Of a DNA stretch of 6,534 nt, positions 1 to 5,451 are shown piece by piece. The position numbers were made by a program, and so were the translations under genes. The notes beneath the pieces are model-generated. The model had not been told where the DNA came from and made no database searches. It saw nothing but the letters and a program-made list of their open reading frames with translations. The DNA is from Candidatus Colimorpha onthohippi (lineage in GTDB: Bacteria; Bacteroidota; Bacteroidia; Bacteroidales; P3): the NCBI GenBank assembly GCA_018064565.1, contig JAGHVA010000207.1:1-6534 (forward strand), in the 5' to 3' direction. Within the stretch, counting starts at the first letter, position 1; each line of letters begins with the position of its first letter.

Positions 1-18
1 GTGTATTTCCGCAAATAG
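1..18 (+). other. Possible end of interrupted upstream DUF2723 reading frame (in-frame TAG)
   Basis: The first five codons read VYFRK and are followed by TAG at 16-18, in the same frame as the large DUF2723 gene downstream. The codons after the stop read PKTTVKGFIW and run straight into a membrane helix, so both sides look like one basic cytoplasmic loop between two membrane segments. This suggests that the stop interrupts a single gene that begins outside the window. It could be a nonsense mutation, a sequence error, or a true gene boundary. Only 15 coding bases are visible upstream of the stop, so this is an inference. Confidence 0.4.
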
Positions 19-54
19 CCCAAGACAACGGTCAAGGGCTTTATATGGAGCGGT

Positions 55-2523
55 GTGGTATCGCTTGTCATATTGGCAGTGGTGCTGTGGGGTGTGATTC
101 CAGGCATTGTCAATGTCGATTCGGCTTTTGATGTGTTTTTTGTCAACACATTAGGTTTGCCGTTCAATAGTGGCACCATATTCTTTTTCTTGGTGCTGAC
201 GGCATTGTGTGTGTTTGGGTTATGGTACACCTCGCCTCGCAAGCATAACAAGCCTATTGCTAATACTGCTATCTTGGGCTTCATTATGTTGCTGGTTGGT
301 TACTCCACATTTTTTGTGTTGGTGATTCGCGCTAATACTAACACGCCACTCAACGAAAATGCACCCAAAGACGCGGTGGCACTGCGTGCTTATTTAGGTC
401 GTGAGCAGTATGGCGATACGCCGCTGTTTTCGGGTCAGTTCTATACGGCAGGCGCTCCAGTAAATGCCGAGCCTGGCTATCGCAAATATGTGCGTGGTAC
501 CAATGACGAGGGCAAAGATTGCTATATTGAGGCATCACGTGCCCAGAAGTATGTGTACCGCAAAGAGCATACAGGCTTCTTCCCTCGTATGTATAGCGAC
601 GACGCAGGACGTCAGCATCCTCGATTCTACGAGTATTGGGCTGGCAAGGTGCGCGGCAATCGCAAACCTTCGCAAGCGCAGAATTTCAAATACTTCCAAA
701 ATTATCAGATGGAGTGGATGTATTGGCGCTATTTTATGTGGAATTTCTCTGGCCGTCAAAACGACATACAAGGTCATTATTTCAATGACGATGGTACGCG
801 CGACTACCTTAATGGTAACTGGATTACTGGTATCAAGTTTTTGGACGAGTCCAGACTTGGACCGCAGGATAATATCCCCGACTATCTGAAAAACAACAAG
901 GCTCGCAATACTTATTACATGTTGCCGCTGCTGTTGGGCTTGTTGGGGCTTGTTTACCATTTCCGCAAGCATCGCAAAGATGCCTTTATAGTGCTTATCA
1001 TGTTTGTGATGACAGGTATTGCCATCGCTGTGTATCTTAACATGCCACCTCGGCAGCCCCGTGAGCGTGATTATGCTTTTGTGGGTTCGTTCTGTTTCTT
1101 CGCAATTTGGATTGGTTTGGGCGTGATGGCTTTGGCTGACTGGATTACCAAACTTACCAAAAATCCTAAGCTCTACAAGGTTGTAATGCCTGTGGTGTTT
1201 CTGCTTTGTATGTTGGGAGTGCCTTGCCTGATGGCTTCGGAAAACTGGGACGACCATGACCGTTCGCAGAAATATGCAGCACGCGATTTCGCCAACAACT
1301 ACCTCAATAGTCTTGGAAAAAATAGTGTGTTGATTACGTTTGGTGATAACGATACTTTCCCGTTGTGGAACGTGCAGGAGGTGGAGGGTACTCGTACCGA
1401 TGTCCGTATTCTGAACTATACGTTGAGCGGTATGCACTGGTATGTAGAGCAGCTGTTCAACAAATTATACGACAGCGATGCTTTGCCGTTCACGCTTCCC
1501 AAAGAGTATTACGGGTTAGGAAAAGATGTGGTTTATCTGCAAGCCAACACAACCGATTATCTTGAGGTAACTGATGTGCTGGAGATGGTTAAGCAACATC
1601 CTGATAGGTTCCGTCAATATACTCAGGATGGTGAGTCGGTATTGGTGTTGCCGACCAAGCGGTTCAAAATCACGTTGGATATCCCCGAACTTGTGAGTCG
1701 TGGTGTTATTCCTGCAGATAAGGCTGCAAATGTACCACCTGAAATTCGTTGGGAGATTGGATCAAGCATGTTGTATCGTCATGAGCTTATGATTTTGGAT
1801 ATAATCGGTACCAATAAGTTCCTCCGCGATATCAATATTATGAATCCATCCTATATCAAGAAGTCGTTCCCTGTGGTGGAGAGTTATTGTATTCAGGACG
1901 GAATGAATTATAAGTTGGTTCCTTATCAGGATATCGTAACAGATCCTCGAACAGGACAACGGGGGTTGCGTCGGTTTACTGAGGCTACTTACGATTATAT
2001 GATTAATGGATTCAAGGCTTCGGATGGTTCGTATGTTCCATTGAAGTGGGGCAATCTGAATAGCGATATCTATGTGGATCCTGTAAGTTTGAACATGGGA
2101 AGTGTCCAGCGTCAGATGTTCTTTATGTGTGCGGAAGATTTGTACCAGATGTATGGCGACACAATCCGCGCTCGCCAGTTGGTGGATATGGCTATGGATT
2201 ATTTCCCGTTCAAGAACTTCCCTGCTGATAAATACTGCATCTATATGGTTCGGACTTGTTTAGACTTGTATGGTGTAGAGAAGGCCGCAGAGATATGGGA
2301 TCGACTGTATAACTACTACGATCAGGAAATCAATTATCTGTCTCAGTTCAAAGGAACGAAAGCCAAGGGAGTGGCTGCTCTGTTGGCGGATGATGTCCGT
2401 ATATTGGGTACTCTGGTTGCTATGGTTCAAAAGGATAGACCGGGTTATATGGTTTTTGCCGACACCGAAAGGTTTGAGAAGGCATCGGCACTATTCGGTC
2501 AGTTCTCCAATATGGTGCAATAG
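55..2523 (+). CDS. DUF2723 / TMEM260-like membrane protein (glycosyltransferase family 117-like), C-terminal part
   Basis: Recognised as the C-terminal portion of the Bacteroidetes DUF2723 family (PF11028), large multi-pass envelope proteins related to TMEM260 protein O-mannosyltransferases. By homology it probably takes part in glycosylation at the outer face of the inner membrane; this is an inference. Membrane helices lie near residues 3-20, 40-58, 70-91, 285-303, 309-329, 341-363 and 374-393. Typical motifs are NTLGLPFNSG (31-40), REQYGD (116-121), MPPRQPRERDYAF (330-342) and GDNDTFPLW (430-438). A large loop lies at about 93-284 and a soluble domain at about 396-822. The N-terminal part, where the family's acidic WDxGEF-type motif sits, is absent. 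GTG at 55 is only the first start codon after the in-frame TAG at 16-18; I doubt it is the natural start, because family members usually have several hundred more residues. The gene ends 25 bases before the next one. The catalytic role of this fragment is uncertain. Confidence 0.85.
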   Translation: MVSLVILAVVLWGVIPGIVNVDSAFDVFFVNTLGLPFNSGTIFFFLVLTALCVFGLWYTSPRKHNKPIANTAILGFIMLLVGYSTFFVLVIRANTNTPLNENAPKDAVALRAYLGREQYGDTPLFSGQFYTAGAPVNAEPGYRKYVRGTNDEGKDCYIEASRAQKYVYRKEHTGFFPRMYSDDAGRQHPRFYEYWAGKVRGNRKPSQAQNFKYFQNYQMEWMYWRYFMWNFSGRQNDIQGHYFNDDGTRDYLNGNWITGIKFLDESRLGPQDNIPDYLKNNKARNTYYMLPLLLGLLGLVYHFRKHRKDAFIVLIMFVMTGIAIAVYLNMPPRQPRERDYAFVGSFCFFAIWIGLGVMALADWITKLTKNPKLYKVVMPVVFLLCMLGVPCLMASENWDDHDRSQKYAARDFANNYLNSLGKNSVLITFGDNDTFPLWNVQEVEGTRTDVRILNYTLSGMHWYVEQLFNKLYDSDALPFTLPKEYYGLGKDVVYLQANTTDYLEVTDVLEMVKQHPDRFRQYTQDGESVLVLPTKRFKITLDIPELVSRGVIPADKAANVPPEIRWEIGSSMLYRHELMILDIIGTNKFLRDINIMNPSYIKKSFPVVESYCIQDGMNYKLVPYQDIVTDPRTGQRGLRRFTEATYDYMINGFKASDGSYVPLKWGNLNSDIYVDPVSLNMGSVQRQMFFMCAEDLYQMYGDTIRARQLVDMAMDYFPFKNFPADKYCIYMVRTCLDLYGVEKAAEIWDRLYNYYDQEINYLSQFKGTKAKGVAALLADDVRILGTLVAMVQKDRPGYMVFADTERFEKASALFGQFSNMVQ

Positions 2524-2548
2524 GCACTGGTTCTAATTCCTACTGATT

Positions 2549-2815
2549 ATGGCAATTGCTGCCCATAAGAAGGTTCGGTCAAAAAGTAAACGTTACAGCA
2601 TCACCCTCTCCGAAAGGGAGGGTGAATGGCTGAAACGTTATGCTGAGGTGCATCATTGCTCCAGACCTGATGCTGTGAGGCGTATTGTGAAATCCTGTTT
2701 GAAGGATTTCAATAAGAACTACCAGCCAGGACAGCCCGACAACCAATTGAGTATTTTTGACGTGTCGTACCAATTGAACTTATTTGACGGGATAGAAGAG
2801 ACTGACGCAAAATAA
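2549..2815 (+). CDS. Small ribbon-helix-helix-like protein with two C-terminal QLxxFD motifs
   Basis: An 88-residue protein, probably DNA-binding. A basic N-terminus (KKVRSKSKR, 7-15) leads into a short strand, RYSITL (15-20). A helix follows at about 21-35, a turn with SRPDA (38-42), and a second helix to about 53. This strand-helix-helix order resembles CopG/Arc-type ribbon-helix-helix regulators. After a Pro/Gln-rich linker the C-terminus carries QLSIFD (66-71) and QLNLFD (75-80), which resemble the bacterial sliding-clamp-binding consensus QL(S/D)LF. The start ATG lies 25 bases after the upstream stop, and the gene ends with tandem stops TAA TAA 24 bases before atpB, so it is probably in the same transcript. 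I know of no assigned function. The fold is inferred from sequence pattern, and the clamp-binding idea is speculative. The coding sequence contains an extended hairpin, listed separately. Confidence 0.75.
   Translation: MAIAAHKKVRSKSKRYSITLSEREGEWLKRYAEVHHCSRPDAVRRIVKSCLKDFNKNYQPGQPDNQLSIFDVSYQLNLFDGIEETDAK
2589..2639 (+). repeat. Imperfect 20-bp inverted repeat inside the small RHH-like gene
   Basis: An inverted repeat can fold into a long hairpin. AACGTT (2589-2594) pairs with AACGTT (2634-2639), CAGC (2596-2599) with GCTG (2629-2632), TCACCCTC (2601-2608) with GAGGGTGA (2618-2625), and CC (2610-2611) with GG (2616-2617). The loop is GAAA, a stable GNRA-type tetraloop. Interruptions are a mismatch (A2595/A2633), an internal loop (A2600 against 2626-2628) and one bulged T (2609). 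It encodes the putative strand and first helix, and both ends read KRY. It could be an mRNA structure, a protein-binding site, or a by-product of coding. Confidence 0.6.
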
Positions 2816-2839
2816 TAACATTCAATTCGTAATCAAATC

Positions 2840-3964
2840 ATGAAGAGGTTTGTTGTATTGCTTATGGCAGTTGTGGTCGCTTGTTCGGTTGTAGCACAGG
2901 ATTCTGCGCTCAGTGTAACATCACATGCTGGAGATCAAAAACTGGATTCGTCGGAGTTTAACGCTGGTGATTTGATTATCGGTCATGTTACAGATGCACA
3001 TTCTTGGCATTTGTTTGACTATAACGGCAAGGATGGTCGCTTGCATTCGGTGGCAATACCGTTGCCTGTTATCCTTATCAATGGCGGACATGTCGATGTC
3101 TTTTGTTCCTCACGGTTCGAGCATGGTCATGCCGACTATAAGGGTTATAGGCTTGTAGGCGGAGGATCGGTCAAAGAGACGGTTGTTTGTGTTGACGGCA
3201 ACGGTGAAGTGCTGCTTGACGATCAAGGCAATGCCGTAACCCCAGTTGACTTGTCTATTACCAAGACTTCTGCGGCTGTTATGATAGCTTGTGTGTTGCT
3301 TATTGTGCTGGTGTTCTGTGCTAAACGTGGATATAAGAAACGCCCCAATATGTCGCCCAAAGGCGTCCAGTCGCTCGTTGAGTTGTTGGTGGTGTTTGTT
3401 CGCGACAGTATTGCTATCCCGATGATTGGCAACAAATATGAACGATACCTCCCATATCTTTTGTCTCTCTTCTTCTTCATCTTCCTGTGCAATTGTCTGG
3501 GGCTTATCCCATTCTTCCCTGCAGGTGCCAATATTACAGGTTGTATTGCTGTAACGGCAGTGTTGGCAGTGATTACTTTTTTGATTACCAATTTCAGCGG
3601 CAACAAGCATTATTGGATTGATATCTTCAACACTCCAGGTGTGCCTGCATGGCTTAAGATATTTCCGCTAATGCCGGTCATTGAGATTGTGGGTGTGTTT
3701 ACGAAACCTATTGTGTTGATGATTCGTCTTTTTGCCAACATGACAGCAGGACATATTGTCATATTAGGATTTGTGGTAATCATCTTCATCTTGAGCAATC
3801 TGTTTGGTACTATGGTGGGTGGTGCTGTAAGTGTGTTTAGCGTTGTGTTTAGTGTGTTTATCAGTGTGTTGGAATGTCTGGTTGCTTATATTCAGGCATT
3901 TGTGTTTACGATGCTTACCGCTTTGTATATTGGTATGGCAGTCAAAGAGCCTGAACATGAGTAG
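2840..3964 (+). CDS. atpB: F-type ATP synthase subunit a (F0 proton channel)
   Basis: This is subunit a of F1F0-ATP synthase, the inner-membrane stator subunit that carries protons to and from the c-ring. Residues 1-19 form a signal peptide, probably cleaved after VVA. A soluble extension at about 20-143 is followed by membrane segments near 144-162, 203-227 and 231-252, then a C-terminal bundle to about 367. The signature KPIVLMIRLFANMTAGH contains the essential arginine R296, equivalent to E. coli R210, and Q352 in IQAFVFTMLTALY matches E. coli Q252. H305 and E345 occupy the positions of E. coli E219 and H245, a known natural swap. The 374-residue length is long against E. coli (about 270) but usual for Bacteroidetes. 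The start ATG lies 24 bases after the small RHH-like gene. Unusually, no atpE, atpF, atpH or atpA follows: the next gene is pgk. Confidence 0.95.
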   Translation: MKRFVVLLMAVVVACSVVAQDSALSVTSHAGDQKLDSSEFNAGDLIIGHVTDAHSWHLFDYNGKDGRLHSVAIPLPVILINGGHVDVFCSSRFEHGHADYKGYRLVGGGSVKETVVCVDGNGEVLLDDQGNAVTPVDLSITKTSAAVMIACVLLIVLVFCAKRGYKKRPNMSPKGVQSLVELLVVFVRDSIAIPMIGNKYERYLPYLLSLFFFIFLCNCLGLIPFFPAGANITGCIAVTAVLAVITFLITNFSGNKHYWIDIFNTPGVPAWLKIFPLMPVIEIVGVFTKPIVLMIRLFANMTAGHIVILGFVVIIFILSNLFGTMVGGAVSVFSVVFSVFISVLECLVAYIQAFVFTMLTALYIGMAVKEPEHE

Positions 3965-3996
3965 CGCATATATGGGTCGTATTGTGTGGCTCTTTT
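3944..3996 (+). terminator. Candidate hairpin terminator at the end of atpB
   Basis: AAAGAGCC (3944-3951), within the last atpB codons, pairs perfectly with GGCTCTTT (3988-3995). After a 3-base bulge the stem may extend through ACATGA (3955-3960) with TTGTGT (3982-3987), including two G-T wobbles. The right arm ends in TTTT and an eight-T run follows at 4005-4012. The loop is long and the main T-tract is displaced, so this is only a moderate candidate. Confidence 0.4.
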
Positions 3997-4012
3997 ATGT
4001 CTCGTTTTTTTT

Positions 4013-4037
4013 GTGTGAATAGCATACGTTTTTTTTT
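4013..4037 (+). terminator. Weak hairpin followed by nine T residues
   Basis: GTGTG (4013-4017) pairs with CATAC (4023-4027), with one wobble and a five-base loop, directly followed by G and a nine-T run (4029-4037). This has the shape of an intrinsic terminator, but the five-base-pair stem is weak. It may act with the hairpin at 3944-3996 to separate atpB from pgk transcription. Confidence 0.35.
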
Positions 4038-4049
4038 ATCCTGATTTAT

Positions 4050-4080
4050 TTTGATAATAATGTGAATTAAATAAACTTTC
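4050..4080 (+). promoter_or_regulatory. Possible Bacteroidetes-type promoter for pgk
   Basis: TTTG (4050-4053) lies 18 bases before TAAACTTTC (4072-4080), an imperfect version of the Bacteroidetes -7 element TAnnTTTG with one extra base and a final C. Transcription would begin very close to the pgk ATG at 4088, giving a short or absent leader. The match is loose and the region is AT-rich, so confidence is low. No clear Shine-Dalgarno sequence precedes the ATG. Confidence 0.25.
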
Positions 4081-4087
4081 AAGTGTT

Positions 4088-5281
4088 ATGCAAAGTATTC
4101 AAAATATCAATTTCAAAGGGCGCAAAGTATTGTTGCGCGTAGATTTCAATGTTCCTCTCAACGACAAGAAGGAAATAACCGACGATACCCGTATGCGTGA
4201 GTCGATGCCTACCATCAACAAACTTTTGGCAGATGGTGCTGCATTGATAATCATAGCCCATTTTGGTCGTCCGAAAGGTGGTTTTGATCCCGAACTGTCG
4301 TTGGCACCAGTGGCGAAACATCTCGAAACGCTTACTGGACGTCCTGTACAGTTTACACAGGAGTTGTTGGGCGACAATGTGTCGCGTATGGCTGCCAATC
4401 TGAAAGGCGGTGAGATCATGCTGCTCGAGAATATCCGTTTTTATCCAGGTGAGACAAAGGGTGACGTGCAACTGGCAGAACAACTCGCCAAAATGGGCGA
4501 TTGTTTTGTGAACGATGCCTTTGGCGCCGCACACCGCGAGCATAGCTCAACGGCGGTCATAGCTCGCTTTTTCCCGAACGACAAGTATTTCGGATTCTTG
4601 ATGGAGCATGAGGTTCGCAATCTCGAAAAATTGATGCAAAACCCACAGCGTCTCTTTACAGCCATTATCGGTGGCAGTAAGGTGAGCAGCAAGATTGATA
4701 TTCTTGAAAATCTGCTTACCAAGGTGGATAATATGATTATCATAGGGGGTATGCGTTACACATTTACCAAGGCTATGGGTGGTAAGATAGGCAACTCAAT
4801 TCATGAGGACGATAAGATGGAGACGGCTTTGGAACTGATGCGCAAGATGGATGCGCGTGGGGTGAAATATTATCTGCCTACCGATAGCGTTGTGGCTGAT
4901 GCGTTTAGCAACGATGCAAACACGCAGATTGTGCCATCTGATCAGGTGCCTGACGGTTGGGAGAGTATGGATTGCGGTCCTGAGAGCTGCAAGATGTTGA
5001 AAGAGGTGATTATGAGCAGCAAGACTATATTATGGAATGGTCCTGCTGGTGTGTTTGAGCTGCCTGCGTTTGCCAAAGGTACGGAGGCGATAGCTGGCTA
5101 TGTGGCTGATGCTTGCGCACAAGGTGCTTTTGCTGCCGTAGGTGGTGGCGATAGTGTGGCTGCCGTAAAGCAGATGGGGTTGGCCGACAAGATGAGTTAC
5201 GTCTCTACTGGTGGTGGTGCTATGCTTGAGTATCTTGAAGGCAAAACACTTCCAGGTATCGCAGCTATTCAAGACAAATAG
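4088..5281 (+). CDS. pgk: Phosphoglycerate kinase
   Basis: Cytoplasmic glycolytic enzyme that transfers a phosphate between 1,3-bisphosphoglycerate and ADP, giving 3-phosphoglycerate and ATP. It appears complete at 397 residues, a normal bacterial length. N-domain substrate motifs are RVDFNVP (17-23), DDTRMR (32-37, with R35 at the catalytic arginine position), HFGRPKG (58-64), ENIRFYPGE (114-122) and NDAFGAAHREHSST (142-155). C-domain nucleotide-binding motifs are GGSKVSSKI (195-203), LPTDSVVAD (263-271), WNGPAGVFE (316-324), GGGDS (352-356) and STGGGAMLE (373-381). All key positions look intact. One oddity is IGGMRYTF (219-226), where many homologues read GGGM(A/T)YTF. The gene is flanked by probable terminators on both sides, which suggests its own transcript. 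Start ATG 4088 fits the family N-terminus. Confidence 0.97.
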   Translation: MQSIQNINFKGRKVLLRVDFNVPLNDKKEITDDTRMRESMPTINKLLADGAALIIIAHFGRPKGGFDPELSLAPVAKHLETLTGRPVQFTQELLGDNVSRMAANLKGGEIMLLENIRFYPGETKGDVQLAEQLAKMGDCFVNDAFGAAHREHSSTAVIARFFPNDKYFGFLMEHEVRNLEKLMQNPQRLFTAIIGGSKVSSKIDILENLLTKVDNMIIIGGMRYTFTKAMGGKIGNSIHEDDKMETALELMRKMDARGVKYYLPTDSVVADAFSNDANTQIVPSDQVPDGWESMDCGPESCKMLKEVIMSSKTILWNGPAGVFELPAFAKGTEAIAGYVADACAQGAFAAVGGGDSVAAVKQMGLADKMSYVSTGGGAMLEYLEGKTLPGIAAIQDK

Positions 5282-5299
5282 CAACCATTTTGCTGTTTG
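5275..5299 (+). other. Hairpin spanning the pgk stop codon
   Basis: CAAATAGCAA (5275-5284) pairs with TTGCTGTTTG (5290-5299), giving ten base pairs including one T-G wobble around a five-base loop. The left arm contains the TAG stop codon of pgk. No T-tract follows directly, so it is not a classic terminator. It might stabilise the mRNA 3' end, or it may be chance. Confidence 0.45.
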
Positions 5300-5347
5300 A
5301 AGTGTGCGATATATGATTTTATTATCTTGACGTAGGTATTGTGAATG

Positions 5348-5398
5348 GCTACAGAGGTGAGTAGCATCCGTTTGCCGATCACTTCTGTGGCTGTTTTT
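5348..5398 (+). terminator. Intrinsic terminator downstream of pgk
   Basis: The 13-base arms GCTACAGAGGTGA (5348-5360) and TCACTTCTGTGGC (5379-5391) pair along their full length with two G-T wobbles (5350/5389 and 5356/5383). The 18-base loop can form a small inner GCA/TGC stem. TGTTTTTG follows immediately as the U-rich tail. This is a good Rho-independent terminator for the pgk transcript and lies about 60 bases before the SulP gene. Confidence 0.75.
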
Positions 5399-5424
5399 GT
5401 GATTGCTAAAAAATATAGTTTTTG
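5396..5424 (+). promoter_or_regulatory. Possible Bacteroidetes-type promoter for the SulP permease gene
   Basis: TTTG (5396-5399) and TAGTTTTTG (5416-5424) are separated by 16 bases and resemble the Bacteroidetes TTTG / TAnnTTTG promoter, with one extra T in the -7 element. The upstream element overlaps the tail of the pgk terminator. The GTG start at 5452 is about 27 bases downstream, a reasonable leader length. Assignment rests on pattern only. Confidence 0.35.
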
Positions 5425-5451
5425 TAAACAACGATTCTAACTTCTAAAGAA

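Noticed and set aside
1..18. General reassignment of TAG as a sense codon
   Set aside because: The DUF2723 gene, atpB and pgk all end at TAG exactly where the families end, so TAG works as a stop here.
535..1437. Long open frame on the - strand opposite the DUF2723 gene
   Set aside because: It is fully antisense to a well-supported gene. Its protein is rich in His, Arg and Gln with no recognisable domain, as expected from reading a coding strand backwards.
3957..4022. Possible 21-residue hydrophobic peptide beginning with ATG that overlaps the atpB end
   Set aside because: It is very short, overlaps the candidate terminator stem, and its hydrophobic residues come largely from T-rich sequence.
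3965..4087. Hidden atpE (subunit c) gene between atpB and pgk
   Set aside because: The gap is too short for a subunit c of about 75-85 residues and has stops in the relevant frames.
4079..4543. Open frame of 154 codons on the - strand over the start of pgk
   Set aside because: It is antisense to conserved pgk motifs and shows no family signature.
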